A stretch of 64,000 nt of DNA from Anaerolineaceae bacterium. Lineage in GTDB: Bacteria > Chloroflexota > Anaerolineae > Aggregatilineales > Phototrophicaceae. Location: NCBI GenBank assembly GCA_002702065.1, contig NZXX01000012.1:372001-436000 (forward strand), read 5' to 3'. This document shows positions 1-8,026 of the stretch, piece after piece; position 1 is the first letter of the stretch; each line of letters starts with the position of its first letter. A program made the position numbers and the translations under genes. The notes beneath the pieces were generated by a model. That model was not told the origin of the DNA. It searched no databases and was given only the letters and a program-made list of their open reading frames with translations.

Positions 1-799
1 CAATTGAATCAGGGATGCTATCAATCAGGGTACGCAGGAGGTTACGCTCAGACGCCATCTGATGTTCTATCTGCTTGCGCTCAGTGACATCACGGATAGC
101 GCTTGCAATGAGTGTCCCATCATGTGTGGTGATTGGACTGAGGCTAATTTCAACAGGAAACTGGCTACCATCCTTCTTCAACGCATACAGTTCCAGCCCA
201 ATACCCATGTCTCGAACATGCGCGTCTGCAATATACTGGTTCCGATGCTGGCGGTGGCGCACATGAGAGGCTTCGGGTATCAATATTTCGACAGGCTTGC
301 CGATGAGTTCGCTGCGGGAATAGCCAAAGATGCGTTCAGCCTGGCTGTTGACCAGTACAATGGCACCTTTCTGATCAACAATGATCATGGCATCTGGCGC
401 CGATTCCAGCAGGGCGCGAAAGCGGATTTCGACCCGGTTGCGTTCCATTGCATAGTGCAAGGATCGACGAAGCAATTCACTGCTGATGGTCCCTTTGACA
501 AGGTAGTCTTGGGCACCATGGCGCACGGCATCGAGCGCCAGCTCCTCATTTTCAATGCCGCTTAAGATAACGACAGGCAGGTCAGGATGGAGCGTTTGCA
601 GGCGGTCGAGTGACGTCAGGTCCTGGCTATCTGGCAGCGTTAAATCCAGCATGACCAAATCGACGAGGTGAGCTTCTATAAATGCAAGACCACACTGCAG
701 CGACCGGCACCACTCGATACGGACATCCTCGATAGGCTTTACATGGCGTCGGAAGAGCAGATAATCGTTTTCATTATCTTCAATTAAAAGTACCTGCAT
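1..799 (-). CDS. Response regulator receiver-PAS signalling protein (3' part outside window)
   Basis: Reading leftwards from an ATG at 799, the frame is open to the window edge (266 codons seen), so the C-terminus is missing. Residues 1-120 form a CheY-like receiver: acidic pair E7-D8, phospho-acceptor Asp in VMLDLTLPD, and the lysine in DYLVKG. After it comes a PAS domain (ALLESAPDAMIIVD, then RIFGYSRSELIGKPVEILIPE) closed by a PAC segment ending DVTERKQIEHQ. A second PAS appears to start at the edge (RTLIDSIPDSI). Such RR-PAS proteins usually end in a histidine kinase or GGDEF output; which one cannot be seen here. GGAG lies 7 nt before the ATG. It is probably a cytoplasmic phosphorelay or sensory component, and its signal is unknown. 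Confidence 0.85.
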   Translation of the reverse strand, partial: MQVLLIEDNENDYLLFRRHVKPIEDVRIEWCRSLQCGLAFIEAHLVDLVMLDLTLPDSQDLTSLDRLQTLHPDLPVVILSGIENEELALDAVRHGAQDYLVKGTISSELLRRSLHYAMERNRVEIRFRALLESAPDAMIIVDQKGAIVLVNSQAERIFGYSRSELIGKPVEILIPEASHVRHRQHRNQYIADAHVRDMGIGLELYALKKDGSQFPVEISLSPITTHDGTLIASAIRDVTERKQIEHQMASERNLLRTLIDSIPDSI

Positions 800-1179
800 A
801 TTTCTACTCCAGCAGGGGAGGTATAGATTTATGGGTCATTATAAAACAGCCGATGTGCCAATATTATATCGTCATGCCAGAATTGCCGAAATCGCTTCGC
901 GTTGATCTGCCCAAGGAGACAGCATATCACAGTGAGGAACTTTTGTCGCTGGAATGCAGTTGCTGATGCCGTGAGGCGTTGAGTGCATATCATGCATTTG
1001 GGTCGGCGTTCGGGGATGTAGGGTCAATGTACTGGTTATTGGTGCCCACATTCATCTTTGGTTTCTCCGGTCTACAGCCATTCAGCTGGAGACAAGGCTT
1101 ACCCCACCTGTGATCGGGTACAAGTGGGGCAAGCTGAGATGTGTCTGTAGCACGTTCAGGGCGTGGTCGCGCGGGCCGA
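800..1179. other. Intergenic region, no gene seen
   Basis: About 380 bp without a convincing reading frame. Its only structure is an imperfect hairpin at 1097-1134 (11-bp arms with one mismatch, 16-nt loop), just past the stop of the leftward hydrolase gene. It has no U-run, so at most it is a weak terminator or an mRNA 3' stabiliser. Confidence 0.5.
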
Positions 1180-2064
1180 CTAAGCGGTGGTCGGGTTCAC
1201 GGTGATCAATGCGCCTTGCGCAGCACGGTGGATCGTATCGGCAACCACGTCCGGCTGTGTCATGAAGACGCTGTGGCTGGCCGGGACCTCGGTGATCGTT
1301 GCGCCGATCCGATTGGCCATATGGCGGAGCATAGCCAGGTCAAATGCCCTGTCCTCGGTGGCGATCACCGCCCAACTCGGTTTCGTCTGCCATGCCGCAT
1401 GTTGCAGTGGGGTGCCAAAGACGGACATGTTGATCGGCACCTGCGAGTCACGCATGAAGGCGGCTTCCGCGTCGCTGACATCATGGGCGAAGCCAGCCTT
1501 GAACTTGTCCAGATTGAGGAAGCCATATCCATCCTCTCCGACATCGATGACGAAGTCGGGCGTCGCTGCGAATCCTTCATATTGCTGAGCGGTGGTTTCG
1601 CCCGCATCAGGCGACAGCGCCGAGATGTAGACCAGGCCGACCACATTGGGGTGAACGCCCGCTTCGGTTATGACGGTGCCGCCCCAGGAATGACCGACCA
1701 GGATCGTGGGACCATCCTGCCGGTCGAGCACGCGCTGCGTCGCCGCAACGTCGTCTTCAAGCGAGGTCAGTGGGTTCTGAGCGATCGTGACACGATAGCC
1801 CCGCGCTGTGAGTCTTTCATAGACACCGCGCCAGCCGGAGCCGTCGGCAAAGGCACCATGCACCAGCACGACGTTTTTGACGGTCTGATCATCAGCAATG
1901 CGGTCCGTCGAGTACGACGGGGAAGTCTGGGTGTTTGCGTTCATTTCTTCCTGACCTTCCTTTGCGAAAACGGGCACCACTAAGACGGCTAAGATCGCGA
2001 GGGTGAAGGCGATTGCGCTAAGGATGCGCACCGGTTTGAATAAACTCGATTGCGTGTGTTCCAC
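1180..2064 (-). CDS. Secreted alpha/beta hydrolase (paralogue C)
   Basis: 294 aa. A hydrophobic N-terminal segment (about residues 12-34, ending VVPVFA) looks like a signal peptide or anchor. The rest is one alpha/beta-hydrolase fold of the short esterase/HNL-like type: oxyanion strand VVLVHGAFADGSGW (65-78), nucleophile elbow GHSWGG (Ser126), acid near Asp238 and His264 in ASHSVFM. It is closely related in layout to the hydrolases at 24352 and 37509. The substrate cannot be told from sequence; family members cleave small esters or lactones. It lies 87 bp downstream of a single-domain LuxR gene on the same strand and has its own promoter at 2149-2196, whose box is shared with four other enzyme genes in the window. 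Confidence 0.88.
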   Translation of the reverse strand: MEHTQSSLFKPVRILSAIAFTLAILAVLVVPVFAKEGQEEMNANTQTSPSYSTDRIADDQTVKNVVLVHGAFADGSGWRGVYERLTARGYRVTIAQNPLTSLEDDVAATQRVLDRQDGPTILVGHSWGGTVITEAGVHPNVVGLVYISALSPDAGETTAQQYEGFAATPDFVIDVGEDGYGFLNLDKFKAGFAHDVSDAEAAFMRDSQVPINMSVFGTPLQHAAWQTKPSWAVIATEDRAFDLAMLRHMANRIGATITEVPASHSVFMTQPDVVADTIHRAAQGALITVNPTTA

Positions 2065-2148
2065 TTGGTATCTCCTGTTGAATTGGACTGTTGGGTTTGC
2101 CAGCGACTCATTCGCGCATGGACGAAGGTTCTAGAACCAACTTATCCC

Positions 2149-2196
2149 AGCTTAGTCCTTTCTCATCGCTCTGTCGTCCGTACTTTCATGTACTTT
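2149..2196 (-). promoter_or_regulatory. Shared-box promoter C (hydrolase 1180-2064)
   Basis: On the minus strand a 23-bp box (AAGTACATGAAAG, four bases, GACGAC) occupies 2173-2195/6. It is followed after exactly 18 nt by a -10 element TAAGCT (2149-2154). The same box and spacing occur at 24251, 29805, 37332 and 38428. The box lies inside the 3' end of the luxR gene and the -10 covers its stop codon. The predicted start is near 2143, about 80 nt before the hydrolase ATG. The pattern is seen in the sequence; its function is inferred. Confidence 0.7.
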
Positions 2197-2403
2197 GGGG
2201 TAGCGATCTGCGGTACCTAAGAAATGAATCGCGGCCTCTGTTCTTGAAGACACACCCATTTTGGTGAAGATTCGATGCAGATGGGTTTCAACCGTCTTGG
2301 TGCTGATGAACAGTTCGGCGGCGATATGGGAGTTACGCTGCCCCTTCGTGACCAATTCCAGAATTCTGCGTTCCTGTTTCGTTAGACGAACGTCCGGGTT
2401 CAT
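2152..2403 (-). CDS. Single-domain LuxR/GerE-type regulator (copy C)
   Basis: I chose the ATG at 2403 because AAGGTGAT precedes it by about 7 nt; in-frame ATGs at 2421 and 2430 lack a ribosome site. The 83-aa product is almost only a LuxR-type helix-turn-helix (LTKQERRILELVTKGQRNSHIAAEL, then TVETHLHRIFTKMGVSSRTEAA). It has no receiver or ligand domain. It resembles the proteins at 29594 and 37121, and all three sit directly upstream of an enzyme gene preceded by the same 23-bp box. It is therefore a plausible activator of the downstream hydrolase, and possibly of the other box genes. Its own promoter is divergent from the GntR gene and carries a mirrored operator-like repeat. Confidence 0.82.
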   Translation of the reverse strand: MNPDVRLTKQERRILELVTKGQRNSHIAAELFISTKTVETHLHRIFTKMGVSSRTEAAIHFLGTADRYPKVHESTDDRAMRKD

Positions 2404-2454
2404 CGGTATCACCTTATTCATAACGGACATTGTGAGGGTAGATATGTAATATGC

Positions 2455-2483
2455 AATATATTGGACTTGCCAGTTCTTGTCAA
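2455..2483 (-). promoter_or_regulatory. Sigma70-type promoter of luxR copy C
   Basis: Minus-strand TTGACA (2478-2483), a 17-bp spacer, then TATATT (2455-2460). It faces away from the gntR promoter, and its -10 overlaps the left arm of the 12-bp inverted repeat. The leader to the ATG at 2403 would be about 45 nt. Confidence 0.75.
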
Positions 2484-2496
2484 TCAGCCCAGAAAG

Positions 2497-2526
2497 TTGA
2501 CACAGAATTGAAAGTGCAGATAATAT
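2497..2526 (+). promoter_or_regulatory. Sigma70-type promoter of the gntR gene
   Basis: TTGACA (2497-2502), an 18-bp spacer, then TAATAT (2521-2526). The -10 lies in the right arm of the inverted repeat. A start near 2533 argues for translation from the ATG at 2559, not from 2532 or the upstream TTG/ATG codons. Confidence 0.8.
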
Positions 2527-2558
2527 ATTGCATGCCGATCCCCAAAAGTGACCCACCA

Positions 2559-3191
2559 ATGGACCGCAGCCTGCTGCGTGATGATGTCTATTTTCGTATT
2601 CGTGATGCCATCGTCGATGGCACGTTAGCGCCTAACGAACAGCTGCGCGACCAGGAGCTTGCAGCCTGGCTCGGTGTAAGCCGCACGCCTGTTCGCGAAG
2701 CATTGTTACGGTTGGCAGAGGTCGGTTTGGTTATCGCACGGCCTGGCCGTTCGACCATGGTGAGTCCCTTGAACCAGCGGGACGTCCGCGACGCCCGCGA
2801 AGTTGTCGCCGCAATGCATCAACTGGCTGTTCGAAGTGCGGTGGGGAGCTTCACGCAGGCTGATCTGGATGCGATGCGTGAAGCCAATAACCGGTTTCGT
2901 GCTGCGATCGAACAGGGCGACGTCGCAGCTGCATTGCGCGCTGATGACGAGCTGCACGGTATCCCCGTAGCGGTGGCCGCCAATCAGGCCATAGCCGCAG
3001 TCCTCGATCAATACACACCGGTGCTGCGACGAGCCGAATGGCTGCGCTTCTCCTCACGGGGTGGGCGCGAGTCGCTTGCCCGGCACGACGAACTCATCCG
3101 CCTTTGTGCCGCCGGGGATGTGGAACAGGCAGCAGCGGTTGCGTTCGACATATGGCACACCCTGCCAACTATTGAGGATATTGACGAGTGA
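2559..3191 (+). CDS. GntR-family (FadR/FCD-type) transcriptional regulator
   Basis: 210 aa from the ATG at 2559, the first one that leaves a leader after the predicted promoter. The N-terminal winged helix is typical of GntR: VYFRIRDAIVDGTLAPNEQLRDQELAAWLGVSRTPVREAL is split over residues 8-50 (key part LGVSRTPVREALLRL). The C-terminal half is an all-helical FCD ligand domain with metal-site-like His residues (AAMHQLAV, DDELHG, RHDELI), as in regulators of organic-acid or sugar-acid catabolism. It is divergent from luxR copy C, and the mirrored 12-bp repeat between them is a likely operator. The effector is unknown. A hairpin at 3363-3389 terminates it. Confidence 0.85.
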   Translation: MDRSLLRDDVYFRIRDAIVDGTLAPNEQLRDQELAAWLGVSRTPVREALLRLAEVGLVIARPGRSTMVSPLNQRDVRDAREVVAAMHQLAVRSAVGSFTQADLDAMREANNRFRAAIEQGDVAAALRADDELHGIPVAVAANQAIAAVLDQYTPVLRRAEWLRFSSRGGRESLARHDELIRLCAAGDVEQAAAVAFDIWHTLPTIEDIDE

Positions 3192-3362
3192 CCACCGGAA
3201 AGTGTGCGTAGCAAGACAACACCGTGTCCAGTACTCGCAAATATGCCGGTTTGCCGTGTGCAGCATCGTAGACGCTGCAAAGGGCGATTGACCTGATCTA
3301 ACACGGATCGTTTCGGTGCGAATGGATTAAACTATTCTTGATTGACAACCGTACTGTAAATT

Positions 3363-3389
3363 AAAGGCGGACCACTCAAGCCCGCCTTT
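3363..3389. terminator. Bidirectional hairpin terminator
   Basis: AAAGGCGG (3363-3370) and CCGCCTTT (3382-3389) form an 8-bp perfect stem with an 11-nt loop. It lies between the convergent gntR and uspA-like genes. GTGTTT follows on the plus strand and AATTTA on the minus strand. Confidence 0.75.
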
Positions 3390-3444
3390 GTGTTTGGATC
3401 AAGCAGCGTCTGCTGCATTACCAGATCCGTTGATGAACTTTAGC

Positions 3445-3912
3445 TCAAAGGGAATGTGACAGGGGTCTGGCTGCGGGCATGAGTTCGTCAATGGTGAGGG
3501 GTTGTTCCTCATCCAGCGTGTAAAGCCGACACGACCCAAGCTGCCGCTTGAGATGGCGAAGCTGGAACTGGCGCAGGAATGGGACCCTGTGGGGGGGTAG
3601 ATGCGCAAACATGATGGACACGTCGAGTGCCTGCGCCGCCTGTACCAGAGCATCCACCTCGTTGATAAAGTGCATGGGCTGAACGCAAAAAGCGACGCCG
3701 TAGTCTTCAGCAATCGCAGCATAGCCGCTTACCTGTGCGTTCACCTTTGTGTCGGGCGGGGTGATGCCCCAACCCAGCGAACCGGGGTTATTCGCCAGCA
3801 CAAGGCGCAGCAGCACAACCTGACCGTCCATCCGGCGTGCGATGGCACTGGCAAGGTGCATCGCCTCCAGTGTCCAGTGCGTGTCTGACATCTGTACCAT
3901 GATCGTCTTCAT
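3445..3912 (-). CDS. UspA-like universal stress protein
   Basis: 155 aa when started at ATG 3912, where GAGGG lies 9 nt upstream; an in-frame ATG at 3921 abuts the GAGGG and is less likely. The first strand and helix (MKTIMVQMSDTHWTLEAMHLA) and the segment VVLLRLV...VNAQVSGYAAIAEDYGV match the alpha/beta fold of Usp proteins. The C-terminal ATP motif G-2x-G-9x-G(S/T) is not evident, so it may be a non-nucleotide-binding member. It lies beside the two-component genes linked to potassium transport, but no common operon is visible. Its role in stress adaptation is known for the family only. Confidence 0.6.
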   Translation of the reverse strand: MKTIMVQMSDTHWTLEAMHLASAIARRMDGQVVLLRLVLANNPGSLGWGITPPDTKVNAQVSGYAAIAEDYGVAFCVQPMHFINEVDALVQAAQALDVSIMFAHLPPHRVPFLRQFQLRHLKRQLGSCRLYTLDEEQPLTIDELMPAARPLSHSL

Positions 3913-4006
3913 CGAATTCATCCCTCATATGCCTTTCTACTCTCAGCATAGGGCATGAAGCATCAAGAACGGGACAGTGGGTTGCGCGTCTTGTGTCAAT
4001 AATGTG

Positions 4007-4714
4007 TCAGGATGCATAGTCGGAACTGACGAAACGATAGCCAACACCGGGTTCGTTGAGGATATAGCGAATATCGCGCGACGGATTCTCCCGCAGTTTC
4101 TTGCGCAGCTGGTTGACAAACACGCGCACGTAATGCGACATCTCGCTGTACTCGCCGCCCCAGACCTCCATGAGAATGGTGCGATGGGTGAGGACTTTGC
4201 CGGGATGGGTTGCCAACAGGCGCAGCAGGTCATATTCAGTCGGCGTCAGATGAATTTCTTCGCCTGCTACCTTAACGACCCGGTTTGCCAGATTGATGTA
4301 CAGATCGCCCACTTCAATGACCGCCTGCGGGTTGGTCGTCGGTTCTACAGCGACCCGTCGCAGCACCGCCTGCACACGCGCCTCAAGTTCCGCCATGCTA
4401 AACGGCTTGGTGATGTAATCATCCGCGCCGGTATGCAGCGCCTCGACTTTCGTCCGGTCCTCCATATGAACTGACAGTACAATAATCGGCGTTTTGGACC
4501 ATTCGCGCAGGCGGCGGCAAACCTCAAGTCCATCCGGCTCAGAACCGAGCGCAATATCGAGGATCAGCATATCAGGCTTCTGCTGGGCGGTCTGGAGGAT
4601 GGCATCGGCGCCATTCGAAGCTGTCAGCACGTCATAGCCGTAGCCTTCCAGCCCAATTTTGAGCTGACGCCGTATCTGTGGTTCATCATCCACGACCAGT
4701 ATTCTAAGCTTCAT
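4007..4714 (-). CDS. kdpE: KdpE-like OmpR-family response regulator (first copy)
   Basis: 235 aa. Receiver domain (VVDDEPQIRR, phospho-acceptor Asp53 in LILDIAL, K in DYITKPFSMAELEARV) and a winged-helix output domain (LTPTEYDLLRLLATHPGKVLTHR, then GVGYRF at the end), the layout of KdpE. AAGGAG lies 10 nt before the ATG at 4714. The start overlaps the end of the kinase gene by 11 bp, so the pair is translationally coupled. The operon is divergent from kdpFABC, and a second KdpE gene lies at 13444. It may bind the kdpF promoter region at 6111-6238, but no operator is recognised there. Confidence 0.88.
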   Translation of the reverse strand: MKLRILVVDDEPQIRRQLKIGLEGYGYDVLTASNGADAILQTAQQKPDMLILDIALGSEPDGLEVCRRLREWSKTPIIVLSVHMEDRTKVEALHTGADDYITKPFSMAELEARVQAVLRRVAVEPTTNPQAVIEVGDLYINLANRVVKVAGEEIHLTPTEYDLLRLLATHPGKVLTHRTILMEVWGGEYSEMSHYVRVFVNQLRKKLRENPSRDIRYILNEPGVGYRFVSSDYAS

Positions 4715-6110
4715 AAGGGACAGGCTCCTTGTTATCCAGCGGCAGGGCAAGCACGAAGGTTGCGCCGCTGCCGGGGGTATCTTCCAGCCAGAGTGAACCG
4801 CGATGTGCTTCAATAATGCCTTTGGCAATCGGCAACCCCAGGCCGATATGCCCATCTTTGCCCCGATAAAACGGCTCCATCAGATGTTCGCGATCATCGG
4901 CGGTAACGGTCTCGCCGTGATTGATGATCTTGAGTTGTAGGTGTTCCTCATCGGCACAACCGACCAGCTCAATCTGGGTTTCTTCCGGCTCGTAGCGTAT
5001 GGCGTTATCGACCAGATTGCTGAGCGCCTGCAAAATCAACCCATAGTCAAACCGGGTTAGCGGCATGTCTTCGGGAAAATGTATCCGAATGCGTTCCCGG
5101 CCAGTCATCTGCCAGATACGCGCCGCGACATCCCCGGCTACTTCTTCAAGAGAGTTAAGTTCGCGATTCAGGGTCAGGGCCCCGGCCTGTAGCCGCGAAA
5201 GATCCAGCAGATTGCCAATCAGCTTGTCCAGATGATCGGCCTCGGTTTCGACCGTTTCGGACAATTCACGTTGTTCCGACGCCGACAGGCGATCAGCGAA
5301 GGTCCGCAGGTTGCTGGCGGATGTTTTGATAATGGTGATTGGCGTGCGCAGATCATGCGACACTGCCCGCAAAATCGCCGTTTTCAACCGGTCCGCTTCC
5401 TCATACTGCCGGCTTGCGCGGGCCTGCTCCGCCAGGTCAATGCGCTGCAACGCCATCGCCGCCTGGGTCGCACAGGTGCGCAGCAGCCGGACCTGTTGGG
5501 CGGTGAGGGTGGTGTCAAATGCGGCGCACAGCGTGCCGTAAATCTGGTCGCCAGCCTGCAAAAGCAGGAAATGCACCGTGTTATCCGCCTGGGGTGCTTC
5601 GCGCTGGCCCGGCAGGATATAGGCCTGACGCGCACGCAAGTCCTCCCGCAGCACATGCGTCAGCGAATCGTTGACGGTGGCGGCATCGGTCGCCTGATTC
5701 ATGGAACCAGTCAGCCGATAGAGGATCTCCTGCTCATAGGCGCGCTGCTGCGCTTCTTCGGCCAGGCGGCGTTCGCGCGCACCGAGCTGACCTGACAGGG
5801 CGGCCACCACAATGAAGATGACGATTTCAATCACATCGCGGCTGTCTGCGATGATGAAGGTGTAGTACGGGCGCGTCAGAAAGAAGTTGATGCATAGAAA
5901 GCTGATCAGCGCTGTACTCATCGCGGCGAAGGTGCCCAGCCGGATCGCCACGATCAGCACGAAAAGGATGTAGATCATGGCGAAGTTGGCGACGGTCAGG
6001 CTTTCACGCAGCAGCCATGCCAGCAATGTGATCCCGATTAGTCCCGCCGCTGCAACAAGCTGCTTTTTCACCCTGTTGATCCTGTTTTCTCGAACACAAA
6101 CATTGTACAT
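4704..6110 (-). CDS. Short KdpD-like sensor histidine kinase without the N-terminal sensor domain
   Basis: 468 aa. Four membrane helices of the DUF4118 type (about residues 16-110), a GAF-like linker (about 125-225), HisKA with the H-box SHDLRTP (His252), and HATPase with N-box NLVDNAIRY and G-boxes HIGLGLPIAKG / GSGATF. This equals the C-terminal half of KdpD; the roughly 380-residue KdpD/UspA cytoplasmic part is absent. The translated start at 6110 has no clear ribosome site, and GTG at 6071 is an alternative. It is paired with its own KdpE. Loss of the ATP/second-messenger-binding part suggests a different input than the full KdpD at 10751. Confidence 0.87.
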   Translation of the reverse strand: MYNVCVRENRINRVKKQLVAAAGLIGITLLAWLLRESLTVANFAMIYILFVLIVAIRLGTFAAMSTALISFLCINFFLTRPYYTFIIADSRDVIEIVIFIVVAALSGQLGARERRLAEEAQQRAYEQEILYRLTGSMNQATDAATVNDSLTHVLREDLRARQAYILPGQREAPQADNTVHFLLLQAGDQIYGTLCAAFDTTLTAQQVRLLRTCATQAAMALQRIDLAEQARASRQYEEADRLKTAILRAVSHDLRTPITIIKTSASNLRTFADRLSASEQRELSETVETEADHLDKLIGNLLDLSRLQAGALTLNRELNSLEEVAGDVAARIWQMTGRERIRIHFPEDMPLTRFDYGLILQALSNLVDNAIRYEPEETQIELVGCADEEHLQLKIINHGETVTADDREHLMEPFYRGKDGHIGLGLPIAKGIIEAHRGSLWLEDTPGSGATFVLALPLDNKEPVPYEA

Positions 6111-6238
6111 CGGGCGGACTTCGCGTCCGGCAATCCTGATACTTTCTTGATGCCTTCGGGTAAATCTTTGAGGTCGTATTGATTGGAATTCCAGGATAAT
6201 GCCTGCATGTCACAAAGCGCAGACAGGAGTCATGTGAA

Positions 6239-6322
6239 ATGGACTGGTTGATCGCAGGGCTGATCGCGTTGGCCCTGCTGGCATATTTGACGTATTCGCT
6301 GATGTATCCGGAAAGGTTCTAG
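6239..6322 (+). CDS. kdpF: KdpF small membrane subunit
   Basis: A 27-residue frame (MDWLIAGLIALALLAYLTYS then LMYPERF), one membrane helix followed by the YPERF end typical of KdpF. AGGAG lies 9 nt upstream of the ATG. The stop at 6320-6322 touches the kdpA start at 6323. KdpF stabilises the KdpABC potassium pump in the membrane. Position and sequence make the call strong despite the length. Confidence 0.9.
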   Translation: MDWLIAGLIALALLAYLTYSLMYPERF

Positions 6323-8014
6323 ATGAGCACATTGGAACTGGTCCAGATCATCTTCTACTTCGTGGCCCTGATTGTCTGTGTCCCGCTGCTGGGCGGATAC
6401 ATGGCAGCCGTATTCAACGGTGAACGAACGTTTCTGACACCCGTGATTGGCCCCGTTGAACGCGGTATGTATCGCCTGATCGGTACAGACCCGGCGCAGG
6501 AACAGACCTGGCGGCAGTACGCTGGCTCGCTGCTGATGTTCAACCTGTCAGGGTTTGCGGTGCTGTTGATCCTGCAACTGCTGCAAGGTGTTTTGCCGCT
6601 TAACCCGGCGAATCTGCCACCCGTTGAACCCTTTCTGGCGTTCAACACGGCGACCAGTTTTGTGACCAACACCAACTGGCAGGCATATGGTGGCGAGACC
6701 ACCATGAGTTATCTGACGCAGATGATGGGTTTGAACGTGCAGAACTTTGTGAGCGCGGCGACCGGTATCGCGGTGGTGATTGCGCTCACACGCGGATTGG
6801 CCCGGCGCACGGCTGAGACCATTGGCAACTTCTGGGTCGATCTGGTGCGGAGTGTGCTGTACATCCTGCTGCCGCTGAGCATACTGCTGGCGGTCGTGTT
6901 CGTGAGCCAGGGGGTGGTGCAGAACTTTAACGATTATGTGCTGGCAACCACACTTTCTGGCGAGACGCAGCTGCTCCCACAGGGGCCCGCCGCGTCACAG
7001 ATTGCCATCAAGCAGCTGGGCACCAACGGCGGCGGGTTCTTCAATGCCAACAGCACGGTGCCTTACGAAAACCCCACGCCGCTAAGCAACTTTCTGGAGA
7101 TGTTCACCATACTGCTGATTCCGGCAGCGCTCCCGTTTACTTATGGCCGGCTGGTCGGTTCGACAAGGCAGGGCTGGGTGATCTTCGCCGCGATGCTGAT
7201 CCTGTTTGTAGCTGGCCTGGTGGTCATGCTGATAAGCGAGTACAGCGAAAACCCGGTCTATGCGGTCGCTGGCGTGATGGAAGGCAAGGAAACCCGCTTT
7301 GGCATCGCCAACAGTGTGCTGTGGGGCGCGGCGACCACAGCTGCTTCCAACGGCTCGGTCAATGCCATGCACAGCAGCTTCGCGCCCCTGACCGGCGGGA
7401 TTGCCATGCTGAAGATCATGCTCGGTGAGATTATCTTTGGTGGTGTGGGTGCTGGCCTGTACGGCATGCTGATCTTTGTCATCCTGACGGTGTTCCTGGC
7501 CGGGCTGATGGTCGGGCGAACGCCTGAGTATTTAGGCAAAAAGATCGAAGCGCGCGAGATCAAGCTCGCGATTACGGCTGTGCTGCTGCCCAGTGTGTGT
7601 ATTCTGCTGTTTTCGGCGCTGGCGTCGGTCACGGAAAACGGGTTGGCCAGCCGGACCAATGCCGGTCCGCACGGGTTATCCGAAATCCTGTATGCGTTCG
7701 CATCCGGTGCGGGGAATAACGGCAGCGCCTTCGCCGGGCTGAATGCCAACACGCCGTTCTATAACATCCTCATCGGCGTTGCCATGTGGGTCGGTCGCTT
7801 CGGGGTCATCCTCCCTGCGTTGGCAATTGCGGGCAGCATGGTCCGCAAGCGTACGGCGCCACCGTCGGCGGGTACGTTCCCGACCGATAGCCCGCTGTTT
7901 GTGATCCTGTTGATAAGCGTGATCCTGATCGTCGGCGCGCTGACTTTCTTCCCGGCGCTGAGCCTGGGGCCGATTGTGGAACAGTTGTTGATGAACGCCG
8001 GACGGGCGTTCTAA
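6323..8014 (+). CDS. kdpA: Potassium-transporting ATPase subunit A
   Basis: 563 aa, the usual KdpA length. About ten hydrophobic segments of the SKT superfamily and the filter-type signature GTNGGGFFNANS (about 233-244). Further family motifs: NTATSFVTNTNWQAYGGE, NFVSAATGIA and GSGNNGSAF-like ASGAGNNGSAF near the C-terminus. It is the K+-selective channel-like subunit of the KdpFABC high-affinity uptake complex. It follows kdpF with no gap and is followed by kdpB after a few bases, so the four structural genes form one operon. Confidence 0.97.
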   Translation: MSTLELVQIIFYFVALIVCVPLLGGYMAAVFNGERTFLTPVIGPVERGMYRLIGTDPAQEQTWRQYAGSLLMFNLSGFAVLLILQLLQGVLPLNPANLPPVEPFLAFNTATSFVTNTNWQAYGGETTMSYLTQMMGLNVQNFVSAATGIAVVIALTRGLARRTAETIGNFWVDLVRSVLYILLPLSILLAVVFVSQGVVQNFNDYVLATTLSGETQLLPQGPAASQIAIKQLGTNGGGFFNANSTVPYENPTPLSNFLEMFTILLIPAALPFTYGRLVGSTRQGWVIFAAMLILFVAGLVVMLISEYSENPVYAVAGVMEGKETRFGIANSVLWGAATTAASNGSVNAMHSSFAPLTGGIAMLKIMLGEIIFGGVGAGLYGMLIFVILTVFLAGLMVGRTPEYLGKKIEAREIKLAITAVLLPSVCILLFSALASVTENGLASRTNAGPHGLSEILYAFASGAGNNGSAFAGLNANTPFYNILIGVAMWVGRFGVILPALAIAGSMVRKRTAPPSAGTFPTDSPLFVILLISVILIVGALTFFPALSLGPIVEQLLMNAGRAF

Positions 8015-8026
8015 GGAGTGATGGCG

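Larger units (their letters stand above)
2451..2533. repeat. Perfect 12-bp inverted repeat, candidate GntR operators
   Basis: ATGCAATATATT at 2451-2462 recurs inverted as AATATATTGCAT at 2522-2533, 59 bp apart. Each arm overlaps the -10 of one of the two divergent promoters. This is the arrangement expected if the adjacent FCD-type GntR protein represses both itself and the luxR-hydrolase pair. Confidence 0.6.

Noticed and set aside
62..565. A 167-codon plus-strand frame at the left edge
   Set aside because: It is the antisense shadow of the receiver-PAS gene, whose motifs are clear on the other strand.
1141..1983. A long plus-strand frame of 280 codons opposite the hydrolase
   Set aside because: It lacks any domain, lies antisense to a gene with a complete catalytic triad and arises from codon bias.
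6111..6238. A sigma70 promoter or KdpE site upstream of kdpF
   Set aside because: GATAAT at 6195 has only TTGAGG at a 21-bp distance; no convincing direct repeats were found, so no site is claimed.
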